From the NCBI RefSeq assembly GCF_007197645.1, contig NZ_VKGK01000007.1, positions 62,001 to 126,000 of the forward strand: 64,000 bases of DNA. Reading direction: 5' to 3'. This document shows, piece after piece, positions 9,517-18,766 of this stretch; within the stretch, counting starts at the first letter, position 1, and every line of letters starts with the position of its first letter. The notes beneath the pieces are model-generated. The model had not been told where the DNA came from, did no database searches, and was given only the letters and a program-made list of their open reading frames with translations. Made by a program: the position numbers and the translations under genes. The stretch comes from Shewanella hanedai. GTDB lineage: Bacteria; Pseudomonadota; Gammaproteobacteria; Enterobacterales; Shewanellaceae.

Positions 9517-9759
9517 TTATGTCAGCCCTTCGATAGCAGTCACTACATCATTGACTGTGCGTACAGCTTTGAACTCTTCAGGTTTAATTTTCTTGCCAGT
9601 CATCTGTTGCAGTTTAATCACCAAATCAACCGCATCAATGCTGTCCAGATCAAGATCTTCATAGAGTGATGCTTCTAGGGTGATATCCTCAGCATCGATT
9701 TCAAACTCATCGACTAAGATCTGCGTTAGTGCTTCAAGAATTTGCTCACGGCTTTGCAT
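9517..9759 (-). CDS. Acyl carrier protein (aryl-polyene, second ACP)
   Basis: This is an 80-aa acidic four-helix carrier protein. Ser40 in LDLDSIDAVDL is the phosphopantetheine attachment site. Two adjacent ACPs are characteristic of aryl polyene clusters (ApeE/ApeF): one usually carries the aryl starter and growing polyene and the other an alternative intermediate. Which is which cannot be told from sequence alone. It lies 9 nt downstream of the other ACP gene, with an AGGAG ribosome binding site just before the ATG. Confidence 0.92.
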   Translation of the reverse strand: MQSREQILEALTQILVDEFEIDAEDITLEASLYEDLDLDSIDAVDLVIKLQQMTGKKIKPEEFKAVRTVNDVVTAIEGLT

Positions 9760-9768
9760 AATAGACTC

Positions 9769-10023
9769 CTAAGCTCGCTGGGATTCAATAAAGCTAGCTA
9801 AGCTGGCCACACTGTAGAAATGGGCTTTAGTGGCTTCAGAATTTGCTTCTATTTTGACATCAAATTGCTTCTTGATTGCTAAGCCGAGCTCTAGCGCATC
9901 GATTGAGTCTAAGCCTAGTCCTTCACCAAACAATGCAGCGTCAGTATCAATGTCATCAACAGTGACGTCTTCAAGGTCTAAGCAACTAATAATGAGTTGT
10001 TTTATATCGTTATCTAAGTTCAT
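9769..10023 (-). CDS. Acyl carrier protein (aryl-polyene, first ACP)
   Basis: This 84-aa acyl carrier protein has the phosphopantetheine serine at position 40 (GLDSIDALEL). It is clearly divergent from its neighbour at 9517-9759 outside the DSID core, which suggests separate tasks rather than simple redundancy. It lies 3 nt after the acyltransferase gene, in the same operon. Confidence 0.92.
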   Translation of the reverse strand: MNLDNDIKQLIISCLDLEDVTVDDIDTDAALFGEGLGLDSIDALELGLAIKKQFDVKIEANSEATKAHFYSVASLASFIESQRA

Positions 10024-10026
10024 AAT

Positions 10027-10836
10027 TTAATTAAGTTCTTTATTATAATAATCTTCGAGGTCACGGGTAAGTTGACGCGCCATTTTTGCATCTCCTCCCT
10101 CTTGTTCATCATACCTGATATGCAAAAGGGATTCGCCTACTTCAACGCGCATCCCTATGGTGCGACGGGGTATTTGGTACCAAGCTTGTTGCTTGGTTAA
10201 ACCAGGGCTATCGGTGCGCAGAATCACTGGGAGTATGTCTGTTTTGGTTCTCAGTGCAATATTGGCAGCACCTCGCGCAAAGGGGTTAATTTTGGTGCCA
10301 AGGACGGTTCGGGTACCTTCAGGAAAAATAATGAGGTTGGTGCCACTGTTTAGTACTCGGCGACAGTCTGTAAGTAGTAGTTCAGCACTACGGTTTGGGA
10401 TATAACCTGCACAAGCGACAACGCCTCGCATAAACGGGTTACGCCAGAGGCCTTGCTTAACAATGCAGCCTGCGTTTGGCATTAAGCTGATGAGCACGAC
10501 CACATCAACTAATGTTGGATGGTTAACGACAACGACTTTGCCTTTGGCTAGGCTTAAGCGTTCAATGTTAATTGGGGTGACGTTAATGACGCCAGTGAAT
10601 GTTAGCATCTGCACAAAGCCACGAAACATAAAATGCACGGCTTTTTGAACTCGGCTAATTCTCTGCTCAGGTGTCCCCGGCCAAAATCGTAATAGAGGCA
10701 AGATAGTCAGTGAGCTTAACAATCCACCTAACCCAAAAGTGATGTAGCAGCTAACACCACCGAGCCAGCGAGGAAGGTACGCTAGCCCAGTTAATTTTGG
10801 GGATGTTGAGTCGGAGGCTAAGAGGGAGTTATCCAA
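10027..10836 (-). CDS. PlsC-type lysophospholipid/1-acylglycerol-phosphate acyltransferase
   Basis: This is a 269-aa membrane-associated acyltransferase with the HxxxxD motif (His106-Asp111 in NHPTLVD) and the substrate-binding block IIFPEGTR. A hydrophobic stretch at about residues 28-52 probably anchors it to the inner membrane. It corresponds to ApeD and probably transfers the polyene acyl chain to a glycerolipid-like acceptor. It overlaps the ketosynthase gene upstream by 8 nt. Confidence 0.9.
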   Translation of the reverse strand: MDNSLLASDSTSPKLTGLAYLPRWLGGVSCYITFGLGGLLSSLTILPLLRFWPGTPEQRISRVQKAVHFMFRGFVQMLTFTGVINVTPINIERLSLAKGKVVVVNHPTLVDVVVLISLMPNAGCIVKQGLWRNPFMRGVVACAGYIPNRSAELLLTDCRRVLNSGTNLIIFPEGTRTVLGTKINPFARGAANIALRTKTDILPVILRTDSPGLTKQQAWYQIPRRTIGMRVEVGESLLHIRYDEQEGGDAKMARQLTRDLEDYYNKELN

Positions 10837-11545
10837 AACTAAGCGTCCAAATATGTTGAGATAGAATGCCGGATACTGCTTGTCGATTCGCTAACCCATT
10901 CAGTAGAGCACCATAACTTAAAAGAGGTAGTGTGCTGTTCTCCTCACGAGTAATGGTCAGTGTCATTCCCTGAGCTTGGGTTTGAGATAAGCTAAACGCC
11001 ATTGATATGGGCAACTCATATTCATCAGTGAATTGACTATATCGTTCGGGCACAAGCTCATCACCGAAGACCAGCATAAGCGGGGAAGAGTCTTGCTGTA
11101 GCTGGGCATAAGCCTCGATAAATGCCTGAAACAGCGTCTCTTCACCAGCCGCAATGGATGTGGAGGGAGATTGATCTCCTGTCAAAATACTGAAGATGCC
11201 ACTAGCGGTGTTATGTACTGACTGACTAAATGCAGTGGGTGATAGCGGTTCTTGCTCGACTAGGTTATCGAGTAATCCTATGGTTCGATGAAGTTCGCCA
11301 TGTCTAGAGGCAAAGATGGAGCGGCATGGTGTTGGAGGATTACATTGAAATGCGGCTTCAAGCTGCATTTTAGTCAAGCTGCTATAGCGCCTACGCTGCA
11401 TGGCTGGCACTTGTGATAATTTTGGGGAAAGAGGTTGGCCTTCTTTAAGATGAGTGGATGACTCACTCCAATGCTTCCAATCTGCTGCCTGTTGGTAGTG
11501 TGGTGACCAAGCTCCCCAAGAGCATATATTAAATGTTAATTGCAC
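10829..11545 (-). CDS. Beta-ketoacyl synthase chain-length-factor-like protein
   Basis: This 238-aa protein resembles the short ketosynthase-like family (PF13723 type) found first in APE operons (ApeC). The N-terminus has the NICSWGAWSP and MQRRRYSSLTKM patterns. The protein lacks the length and full Cys-His-His set of a complete ketosynthase, so it probably pairs with a catalytic KS encoded outside the window and tunes chain length. Start is a GTG with GAGG upstream, and it is the first gene of the operon visible here. The 250 bp upstream probably hold the cluster promoter, but I could not identify convincing -10/-35 boxes. Confidence 0.85.
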   Translation of the reverse strand: MQLTFNICSWGAWSPHYQQAADWKHWSESSTHLKEGQPLSPKLSQVPAMQRRRYSSLTKMQLEAAFQCNPPTPCRSIFASRHGELHRTIGLLDNLVEQEPLSPTAFSQSVHNTASGIFSILTGDQSPSTSIAAGEETLFQAFIEAYAQLQQDSSPLMLVFGDELVPERYSQFTDEYELPISMAFSLSQTQAQGMTLTITREENSTLPLLSYGALLNGLANRQAVSGILSQHIWTLSFG

Positions 11546-11742
11546 CGTACAGCCTCATTTTCGGCTTTCAAAGCCGGTATTTTTAACACAATATGCTAAG
11601 TTTGCAGCGAGTTGACGGATCGCCAATAGGGGAGGTTATCCTCAAACTCAGCATATTCTACACTAATAAAGTGGTCTTTATGAAGTGTTTTGAGTTACAG
11701 CTGTTGCTGGTGTGTGGGAGGTTTGTGTAAGGTAATATTTTA

Positions 11743-11772
11743 TTAACCTGCAGCTAACATGCTGCAGGTTAA
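11743..11772 (-). terminator. Long perfect inverted repeat, probable terminator of the DUF3014 gene
   Basis: TTAACCTGCAGC is followed after 6 nt by its exact reverse complement. It lies 27 nt downstream of the DUF3014 stop. On the minus strand the stem is followed by an A/T-rich stretch without a clean U run, so termination is likely but not certain. It also isolates this gene from the APE operon. Confidence 0.6.
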
Positions 11773-11798
11773 CGGTTGAGCAAAGATGATGTGCGGGT

Positions 11799-12662
11799 CT
11801 AGTTTGCTAAGTTCTTTTTCAACTTACGCAGAGCCGCTTTTACTTTTTTGCTGTTCTCCGGTCCCATTCTGACCAGTAGCTTTTGAGCATTTGGTAAGGA
11901 TTCTAGCTGTGGATCAACAAATTGATAGTTCACACTCACACCATCAAGTTCTATTGGTGTATCGATAATTGGCGCATCGAGCATAATATCGATAGCTTCC
12001 ACCATGCGATCATTAAAGTCCATATCGCCATAGCCTAGCTCTTTGAATGCTTCGCCTAACAAGGGGGTTAACTCTTGATAAGTTTTAGTGAGCTGCTCTT
12101 CATTTAGACCGCTAATGAAGTCTGCATAGAGATCATATCTGTGGTAACTATCAGGGTTTAGATAGGTCTTGTTGGTGATCTCAGAAACCGTAAACACTTG
12201 ATTCGGTGCTTTAAGCGGACTGACTTTACGGGCTATTTGACCTTGAGCTAAGTTATCAACGAAAACAACAAAATGTCTGACAAGATCTTTCTCTACCATT
12301 AATGGTTCGATCTTCATTCCGTCAGCCATCTCTATGGCTTTTTGGTTAACAAACTCATCACTATCAGATAATGTCGGCAGAGGCTCAACTTGAGGGACGA
12401 TGACGGCTTCCTCAACGATCACTGGTTCAGCTTCGACAATAGTTTCAGGGATTGGTGCCTCGGTTTGCAGTGGCTCACTGGGGATTGGATCCGGCAGTTC
12501 GACAACCTCTATCACTTCCGATTGGGCAGCTTCTTGAGCGTTAAAGTAGTAGTAAACACCGCCTGCGAGCAGTAATACAACGACGATAGCCGCGATGGCG
12601 ACCGCATTAGCTCCAGCAGACTTTTCCTGTGGTGCTATTCTATCTTCTTGATTGACTTGCAT
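11799..12662 (-). CDS. DUF3014 single-pass membrane protein
   Basis: This 287-aa protein has one TM helix at about residues 20-40 after a short cytoplasmic N-terminus. A Pro/Glu-rich linker (about 45-100) and a globular periplasmic domain (about 105-287) follow. The C-terminal domain has the DUF3014 pattern (QIARKVSPLKAP, YHRYDLYADF, GYGDMDFNDRMVEAID). The function of this family, common in Shewanella and relatives, is unknown. It is a single gene bounded by the inverted repeat at 11743-11772 on one side and an AT-rich palindrome on the other. Confidence 0.85.
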   Translation of the reverse strand: MQVNQEDRIAPQEKSAGANAVAIAAIVVVLLLAGGVYYYFNAQEAAQSEVIEVVELPDPIPSEPLQTEAPIPETIVEAEPVIVEEAVIVPQVEPLPTLSDSDEFVNQKAIEMADGMKIEPLMVEKDLVRHFVVFVDNLAQGQIARKVSPLKAPNQVFTVSEITNKTYLNPDSYHRYDLYADFISGLNEEQLTKTYQELTPLLGEAFKELGYGDMDFNDRMVEAIDIMLDAPIIDTPIELDGVSVNYQFVDPQLESLPNAQKLLVRMGPENSKKVKAALRKLKKNLAN

Positions 12663-12775
12663 TTAGCATCCTTTGAACAAACTACTTGATGACATTAGCG
12701 TTGATTGGCATTAGCTTCCATTGTGCAATAATCAACGCACTTGTCTAGCGAAGTTAGACAAATTAAAAAATAATT

Positions 12776-12793
12776 AATTTAACTAGTTAAATT
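12776..12793. promoter_or_regulatory. AT-rich 18-bp perfect palindrome
   Basis: AATTTAACTAGTTAAATT is a perfect palindrome between the recG stop (12805) and the DUF3014 start (12662). It could be an operator for the DUF3014 gene or part of recG 3'-end processing. No regulator can be named from sequence. Confidence 0.4.
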
Positions 12794-12804
12794 GAAAAGC
12801 ATTA

Positions 12805-14892
12805 TTAGGCTTGTACGTACTGTTCTCGATCTCCTAACCAACGCTGGACTATGCCGTCGACATTATCGGGGACTTGCTGCATCACATGCACGGCGAGTTT
12901 TTGAATGTGAGGAATAAGAGCTTGATCGCGCATCAAGTCGGCAATCTTCATATCAGCGACACCAGTCTGTTTTGTACCAAGCACTTCACCCGGACCTCTA
13001 ATTTCCAGATCTTTTTGAGCGATAACGAAACCATCATTACTCTTTCTGAGGACACCTAAACGCTTAGTGGCCATTTGAGAAAGTGGCGCTTTATACATTA
13101 AGAGGCAGTGGCTGGCGACTGAACCTCGTCCCACTCGCCCTCGAAGTTGATGCAGTTGGGCTAGCCCTAAGCGCTCCGGATTTTCGATGATCATTAAACT
13201 CGCATTAGGCACATCTACGCCTACTTCAATGACCGTGGTGGCGACCAATAGGTTTAGCTTTCCTGATTTAAATTCGGCCATCACGGCCTGCTTTTCAGAA
13301 GATTTCATGCGCCCATGGACTAAGCCAATGTTCAATTCGGCCAAGGCAATGGTGAGTTCGGCTGCAGTGTCTTCTGCCGCCTGACATTCAAGAACCTCAG
13401 ATTCGTCGATAAGGGTGCAGACCCAATACACTTGGCGGCCATCATTGGTCACCGCTTGCCTGACACGCTCTATCACTTCATTGCGTCGTACATCCGATAC
13501 GGCAACCGTGGTGACCGGTGTTCTTCCTGGTGGAAGCTCATCAATCACAGAGGTATCAAGATCGGCATAGGCTGTCATTGCCAAGGTGCGAGGAATTGGT
13601 GTGGCTGTCATGATCAATTGATGGGGATGAAACCCTTGGCTTACCCCTTTTTCCCTAAGACCGAGACGTTGATGAACACCGAATCTGTGCTGCTCATCAA
13701 TGATGATCAGGGCGAGCTTGTTAAAGATCACCTTGTCTTGAAAAATGGCATGGGTGCCTATCACTATATGGGCATCGCCGCTTTCAATATCAGCTAAAGA
13801 TTGTGCTCTTGCCTTGCCTTTGAGCTTACCCGCTAACCAACCGACCTTTAATCCTAATGGTTCGAACCATTGACTAAAGTTAACCGCATGCTGCTCAGCA
13901 AGAAGTTCGGTCGGCGCCATCATGGCCACTTGATAACCATTTTCGATTGCTTGCAGGGCTGCAAGGGCGGCCACTAAGGTTTTTCCGGAGCCTACGTCAC
14001 CTTGAACAAGGCGCATCATGGGAGATGGCTTTTCAAGATCCTTGCAGATATCAAGGCCAACTCTGTGCTGCGCGCCAGTGGGTTTAAAGGGGAGAGCTTT
14101 TAGAAAAGGGTTGAGAAGCTGTCCGGTAGCCGGCATTGAGATTGCTTTGTCTCGATTACTGCGTTGACGAAGCTTTAACATGCTGAGGTTGTGAGCCAGT
14201 AACTCTTCTTGAATCAGTCTTTGTTGCGCTGGGTGTATGCCCTGTTCAAGTTCATACAGTGCTACGCCATTATGAGGGCGATGTAACAGCTGTAGCGCTT
14301 CTTTAAGGCTTAAATTATTGGGTTGAAGCTGAGGCGGAAGCAGTTCTTGAAGACCGCCATTTTCCAGCATTAGCAGTGCTTGATCGGTTAGCTTTATCCA
14401 GCTTGCTTGCTTAAGCCCTTCGGTTGTCGGATAAACTGGAGTCAGAATATCGCTCAGCGCTTCTGGCTCGTGATCATTAACGAGCTTATATTCGGGATGA
14501 ACAATTTCAGCTTGATGACCACTGCGACGGATCTCTCCGTACGCTCGGATCCGTGCACCATTTTCTAACCCATTCTTCTGTGCGACCGAGAAATTGAAAA
14601 ACCTTAAGATCAATGAGCCAGTATCGTCTCTGACAGTACAGGTCAGCATGCGTTTGCGACCTTGAATGATCTGACTGGATTGGATAATGGCTTCTATGGT
14701 GCCATAGCTGCCAGGATAAAGAGAGGCGATGGGGTAGATCTGGGTACGGTCTTCGTAACGCAGTGGCAGGTGGAATAGAATATCTTGCACTGTATTGATG
14801 CCGAGCTTAGCTAAGCGTTCAGCCATTTTCTTGGCAACACCATTAAGTTCAGTGACAGGAACAAGATCGAGTCTATTCAAGGCCGATACCAT
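12805..14892 (-). CDS. recG: ATP-dependent DNA helicase RecG
   Basis: This superfamily-2 helicase reverses stalled replication forks and processes recombination intermediates. The order is a wedge/OB domain (about 1-240), then helicase motifs I (QGDVGSGKT), II (DEQHR, the RecG-type DExH box) and III (MTATPIPRT), and the motif VI region (QLRGRVGRG) near the C-terminus. I set the start at the ATG 14892, giving 695 residues with MVSALNRLDLVPVTEL matching the E. coli N-terminus in position. A TTG nine codons upstream is also open but unlikely. It stands alone between a DUF3014 gene and a two-component system. Confidence 0.96.
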   Translation of the reverse strand: MVSALNRLDLVPVTELNGVAKKMAERLAKLGINTVQDILFHLPLRYEDRTQIYPIASLYPGSYGTIEAIIQSSQIIQGRKRMLTCTVRDDTGSLILRFFNFSVAQKNGLENGARIRAYGEIRRSGHQAEIVHPEYKLVNDHEPEALSDILTPVYPTTEGLKQASWIKLTDQALLMLENGGLQELLPPQLQPNNLSLKEALQLLHRPHNGVALYELEQGIHPAQQRLIQEELLAHNLSMLKLRQRSNRDKAISMPATGQLLNPFLKALPFKPTGAQHRVGLDICKDLEKPSPMMRLVQGDVGSGKTLVAALAALQAIENGYQVAMMAPTELLAEQHAVNFSQWFEPLGLKVGWLAGKLKGKARAQSLADIESGDAHIVIGTHAIFQDKVIFNKLALIIIDEQHRFGVHQRLGLREKGVSQGFHPHQLIMTATPIPRTLAMTAYADLDTSVIDELPPGRTPVTTVAVSDVRRNEVIERVRQAVTNDGRQVYWVCTLIDESEVLECQAAEDTAAELTIALAELNIGLVHGRMKSSEKQAVMAEFKSGKLNLLVATTVIEVGVDVPNASLMIIENPERLGLAQLHQLRGRVGRGSVASHCLLMYKAPLSQMATKRLGVLRKSNDGFVIAQKDLEIRGPGEVLGTKQTGVADMKIADLMRDQALIPHIQKLAVHVMQQVPDNVDGIVQRWLGDREQYVQA

Positions 14893-14984
14893 TTTATTGT
14901 TGAGTGGTAGAACACTCAAACACTGTGTTTATATACATATACTATCAGATAAATGGATGATGGCAATCTTAAGCGTTATTTAGG

Positions 14985-15581
14985 TTATAACCAGCCTTTT
15001 TGCTTTGCTATTCGTGCTGCATCGATTCGATTAGAACCATTGAGTTTACTCGTAGCTTCTGATAGATAATTGCGCACTGTGCCTTCGGCGATAAAAAGAC
15101 AAGCGGCTATCTCAGCTGTGCTCTTTCCTTCGCTGGCGAGCCGCAGTGCTTTGCGCTCTTTATCATTAAGCGGATCGTGTTCGCCGACCGCCATGATCGC
15201 AAGTTCGGGATCGATAACCCGCTTTCCTGCCATCACTTGTTTTATCCCTTGAGTGAGGCTCTCAGAGGGAGCATCTTTTAACAGAAATCCCCCTGCGCCA
15301 GATTCGATGGCGCGTTTGACATAACCTGCTCTGCCAAAAGTGGTGAGAATGATGACCTTGATAGGGGAGTCCTGTTTCTGACACCACTGAGCAAGTTCGA
15401 GCCCAGTGAGTCCTGGCATCTCAATGTCAGTCAGCAGCAGGTCAAACTCTTGGGTTTTCAGCAAAGCCAACGCCTCATCGCCATCGCATGCTTGTGTGAT
15501 GTCGAACTCGTCATTTAAGCTGAGCAAAGCGGCCAGTGCACCTCTGACCATGGCTTGATCTTCTGCCAATAAGATTCTCAT
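14985..15581 (-). CDS. NarL/LuxR-family response regulator
   Basis: This protein of about 198 aa has a receiver domain (acidic pocket Glu7-Asp8, phospho-acceptor Asp52 in LLTDIEMPG, switch Thr in ILTTFG, conserved Lys) and a C-terminal LuxR-type helix-turn-helix (about 137-195). The ATG at 15581 overlaps the sensor kinase stop as ATGA, so I prefer it to the ATG at 15626. It forms a two-gene system with the histidine kinase and probably reports membrane or lipid state, as DesK/DesR-like pairs do. Its targets are not known. Confidence 0.93.
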   Translation of the reverse strand: MRILLAEDQAMVRGALAALLSLNDEFDITQACDGDEALALLKTQEFDLLLTDIEMPGLTGLELAQWCQKQDSPIKVIILTTFGRAGYVKRAIESGAGGFLLKDAPSESLTQGIKQVMAGKRVIDPELAIMAVGEHDPLNDKERKALRLASEGKSTAEIAACLFIAEGTVRNYLSEATSKLNGSNRIDAARIAKQKGWL

Positions 15582-16681
15582 TGGTCTAGGTTTCCTTGTT
15601 TGGGCAATGTGATGCTGAAACGGCACTCCTGATTTAAAGAGTAATCTAATCTACCTTGAAATTCAGTTAGCCTCTCTTTAATCCCGCTTAAACCATTGCC
15701 CTCTTCGATAGTGTCTGTTTTGCCGTTATCAGTCACATTAATACAGATCTCTGTTTCAGATTCAATAAAACTTATAGTACAAATGTCTGCCTGACTGTGG
15801 TGGATGATGTTATTGCACAGCTCGGTTAAACTTAAGATGATTTGTGTTTCAACTTGTGGTGTTAGCTGCGGTATATCACCTTCTAAACTTACGCTTAAGC
15901 CTTTATCACGTAGCGTTTGGCACAGTAGCATGACGCTGGATGTCAGCCCTTTATGTTTATATCCAGAGACGGTTTGGCGTATCTGGCTTAGGCTGCCTCT
16001 GGCTATTTCATTTAACTCCTTGAGTTGTACTTGTGCTTGGGCTAACTCATTTCTTTCCAAGAGTTTTTCCGCCAATTCTGCCTTAAGTGAGATACTGGAT
16101 AAGTTGTGGCCCATGATGTCGTGCAGATCTCTGGCGATTCTTTCTCGCTCCAGCATCGTGGCGAGTTGGCTGATTTCAGCCTGACTACGGCGCTCACTGG
16201 ACAGATTTTCGACTTGCTTACGTCTTGCGATACCGATGAGGCCAATACTGGCGATGAGCATGCTACCGTAACCCACAAAATAGTAATAATTGAACCCGAT
16301 AACGAGGTTGAGTAAGACCAAGAGCACGATTAAGGCTAAAAAGCCTAATAACGCTCTCTTTAATGGGTAGTAAAACCCAATAAAGAAACTTGCAAACGTA
16401 AATAGCGACAATGAGCCTGGATTAATGGGGGTTATCAAGGAGCCTATGGCGATCATTGATAGTATAGGGTAAATAGCTTTATCTTTCGGGCTGCGATATG
16501 CCCAGAAATAACAGTAGATAAAAGGGATTAAGACCAACAGGCTTAAGCCTATTTTCCACGCAGGCATCTCATTGAGGACTAGGGGGATAAAATAGAAAAC
16601 CAGATTGACGAGATAGATCCAAGAAAATTTATCTTCCGTCGTTTGAACCGGTTCCTTTGAGGCGACATTAGTCTCGTTCAT
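15578..16681 (-). CDS. DesK-like sensor histidine kinase
   Basis: This 367-aa kinase has about five or six TM helices in the first 150 residues, no periplasmic sensor domain of note, and then a HisKA_3 dimerisation domain with the phospho-acceptor His187 in ERERIARDLHDIMGHN. An HATPase_c domain follows with the N box (LTELCNNIIHHS) and G box (DNGKTDTIEEGNGLSGI). Membrane-embedded sensing is typical of DesK-type thermosensors. It is translationally coupled to the response regulator. Confidence 0.93.
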   Translation of the reverse strand: MNETNVASKEPVQTTEDKFSWIYLVNLVFYFIPLVLNEMPAWKIGLSLLVLIPFIYCYFWAYRSPKDKAIYPILSMIAIGSLITPINPGSLSLFTFASFFIGFYYPLKRALLGFLALIVLLVLLNLVIGFNYYYFVGYGSMLIASIGLIGIARRKQVENLSSERRSQAEISQLATMLERERIARDLHDIMGHNLSSISLKAELAEKLLERNELAQAQVQLKELNEIARGSLSQIRQTVSGYKHKGLTSSVMLLCQTLRDKGLSVSLEGDIPQLTPQVETQIILSLTELCNNIIHHSQADICTISFIESETEICINVTDNGKTDTIEEGNGLSGIKERLTEFQGRLDYSLNQECRFSITLPKQGNLDQ

Positions 16682-16725
16682 GATTGTTGTCCGTATAGCT
16701 TATAACAATTGGTATTACTGTCAAA

Positions 16726-16750
16726 GCCGCTTAACTGAAAGCTAAGCGGC
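16726..16750 (-). terminator. Hairpin downstream of the TPR gene
   Basis: GCCGCTTA pairs with TAAGCGGC across a 9-nt loop, between the TPR gene stop (16767) and the kinase start (16681). On the minus strand it is followed by a short U-containing run (TTTGAC). It is probably a modest Rho-independent terminator or attenuator between the TPR gene and the two-component operon. Confidence 0.6.
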
Positions 16751-16766
16751 ATTCGAAGAGGCTTGA

Positions 16767-17447
16767 TTAGTTGGTCATTGCTACGTTCTGTTGCAGAAGG
16801 AAACTTGCCCAGCCGTAGTCCGGTTGTATTTCGATAGCTGCCAACCAATCGGCAATCGCGCCCTGTGCATCGCCCATATTCTGCTTTGCCAATCCACGCC
16901 AAGTATAGGCTTCTGCATGTCCCCAGCAGATGTCGTCACAGGGATTACTGTAAAGCTCTATCGCTTTAGTACTTAAATCCAGTGCCTTTTTCATACTACC
17001 ACCAAACATTACTGGTGTGTTGAATGCCGATATTGCCTCTACTAGCACGACGCGTGGATTATAAGGTTCAAGCTCTTGTGCTTGTGCGAGTGCTTGTCCA
17101 AGTTTAGGGCCTAAACTTGCGCCAAGCATACTATCAAGCCCGATCTGCATACCGTAAACCGACGCCAGTAGAGCTAAGTTGTCAGCATCTGTTTGGCTGA
17201 GGTTCTCAAGTGTCGATTGAGCCGATGTTAAAGCGTTGACCGCAGTATCGCGCTGACCGAGTATGTTGGCCGTTATGGCGAGACGATAGTTAGCATAGGC
17301 TTGATCATAACCTTGGGTTTGCTGACTTAGCTTGTGAAGGGCTGTTAGGTTCATCGTATTAGAAGCGGCATCAATGGCCGGGATCTCATTAGCGTGAGTG
17401 AGTCCTGAAACAAGTGCTATAGTGGTGATAAGAATCGTTAATTTCAT
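16767..17447 (-). CDS. Periplasmic TPR-repeat protein
   Basis: This secreted protein of about 226 aa starts at the ATG 17447, preceded by an AAAGGAG ribosome binding site, with a signal peptide ending near THA-NE. The mature part is helical with tetratricopeptide-like repeats (YANYRLAITANILGQRD; AYTWRGLAKQNMGDAQGAI). It lies just upstream of the two-component genes on the same strand, so it could be part of the same response, although a hairpin separates them. The function is not known. Confidence 0.8.
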   Translation of the reverse strand: MKLTILITTIALVSGLTHANEIPAIDAASNTMNLTALHKLSQQTQGYDQAYANYRLAITANILGQRDTAVNALTSAQSTLENLSQTDADNLALLASVYGMQIGLDSMLGASLGPKLGQALAQAQELEPYNPRVVLVEAISAFNTPVMFGGSMKKALDLSTKAIELYSNPCDDICWGHAEAYTWRGLAKQNMGDAQGAIADWLAAIEIQPDYGWASFLLQQNVAMTN

Positions 17448-17565
17448 GTCAATCTCCTTTTGTTGGGTACAGAACAATTATGGAGATTGCTAAGGGATTT
17501 TTGCAGATACAAAGGTCATGAGATCGGCATGACAAATGTCACTTTCGATTCAACTTACAGAATGA

Positions 17566-17597
17566 AAAAAGCCACCGAGCAGTGTCGGTGGCTTTTT
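17566..17597. terminator. Strong bidirectional intrinsic terminator
   Basis: GCCACCGA pairs with TCGGTGGC across a 6-nt loop, flanked by A6 on the left and T5 on the right. It lies downstream of the antiporter gene (stop 17647, minus strand) and upstream of the TPR gene, so its main role is to end antiporter transcription. Confidence 0.9.
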
Positions 17598-17646
17598 AGA
17601 GATTGAGCTGCAACTGTAACTGTAACAGTAGCTGTAACGAGTGTAT

Positions 17647-18579
17647 TTACGCAGAGGCTTGAACGACCAGGTAACCGATATAAGCAAGATAGCTGACTAA
17701 AAGGATTGCACCTTCACGTCTGCCGATCCTAAAGCCAGTCCAAGCAAAAGGCAGAACCAGTAGTGCAAGCAGTAACATAACAAGCAGATCAAAATCTTGA
17801 ATGCCAGCAGCTGCGATTGGGTGGATAAGGGCGGTAACACCCAAAATACCCAAAATATTAAATAGGTTTGAACCGACGATATTACCGATAGCAATGTCGC
17901 TTTGACCTTTGCGAGCGGCAACAACAGAGGTCACAAGTTCAGGCATGCTAGTACCGATAGCCACAATCGTTAAGCCGATGATGACTTCGCTGATCCCGAA
18001 GGTTTTAGCCAGTTCAACAGCACCATCAACAAACAGTATTCCGCCACCCACCAACATACTTATGCCGATAATGATAAAGAGAACTGAGAGCATCGGGTTT
18101 TGTGGGCTGGTATCTAGCTCTTCGCTTTCGCCGCTGTTTCTACTACTGATATAGCTGAAACTTAAATAGCCGACTAATAAGCTGGTGAGCAATGCGCCGT
18201 CCCAGAAACTGAGTCCACCATCAAGTAATAGTCCCCAAAACAGCATAGTGGCAGCGATCATGATTGGTATATCGCGCTTCACCATTTGTGATTGCACTTG
18301 AATGGGACGAATTAAGGCTGTAATAGCCAGAATAAGACCAATGTTGGCGATGTTTGAGCCGATAACATTGCCTAATGCAATACCGCTGTTACCAGCGATA
18401 GCAGACTTTAAACTTACGGCTAACTCAGGTGCACTTGTACCGAAAGCAACAATGGTTAAGCCTATGATTAAAGGCGTTATTCCCAATTTTAGGGCGATTG
18501 CGCTGGCACCACGAACTAAGGCTTCAGCTCCTAAAGTTAGGATGACAAAGCCACCGACAATAGAGAGTAAAATTAACAT
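17647..18579 (-). CDS. CaCA-family Ca2+/Na+ antiporter (YrbG-like)
   Basis: This 310-aa inner-membrane protein has about ten TM helices in two inverted halves. The two alpha-repeats are clear: GLTIVAFGTSAPELAVS with GNVIGSNIANIG in the first half, and GLTIVAIGTSMPELVTS with GNIVGSNLFNILG in the second. The paired Glu residues are the cation ligands of calcium/cation antiporters. It is a monocistronic gene between two strong terminators. Confidence 0.93.
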   Translation of the reverse strand: MLILLSIVGGFVILTLGAEALVRGASAIALKLGITPLIIGLTIVAFGTSAPELAVSLKSAIAGNSGIALGNVIGSNIANIGLILAITALIRPIQVQSQMVKRDIPIMIAATMLFWGLLLDGGLSFWDGALLTSLLVGYLSFSYISSRNSGESEELDTSPQNPMLSVLFIIIGISMLVGGGILFVDGAVELAKTFGISEVIIGLTIVAIGTSMPELVTSVVAARKGQSDIAIGNIVGSNLFNILGILGVTALIHPIAAAGIQDFDLLVMLLLALLVLPFAWTGFRIGRREGAILLVSYLAYIGYLVVQASA

Positions 18580-18714
18580 TTTTGGTCCATCTAATTAAGG
18601 GGGATAGAATTTTGGATACGCTAGCTTAAGGATTTTTTATGACAAGGCAACAAACTTAAGCACAAGCGGCATTAATCTTAATTCATTAAGATATCATTTA
18701 AAAAAGCTAAAAAG

Positions 18715-18737
18715 AAAGCACGCTTGAAGCGTGCTTT
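18715..18737 (-). terminator. Intrinsic terminator of the acyl-CoA synthetase gene
   Basis: AAAGCACGC pairs with GCGTGCTTT over a short loop, 30 nt past the acyl-CoA synthetase stop. On the minus strand the stem runs into CTTTTTAGC. Confidence 0.85.
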
Positions 18738-18766
18738 AAAATTAACGACTTACTAGAATCTAGAAC

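Noticed and set aside
13432..13797. 121-codon plus-strand frame inside recG
   Set aside because: Antisense shadow of a highly conserved helicase region; no start signal.
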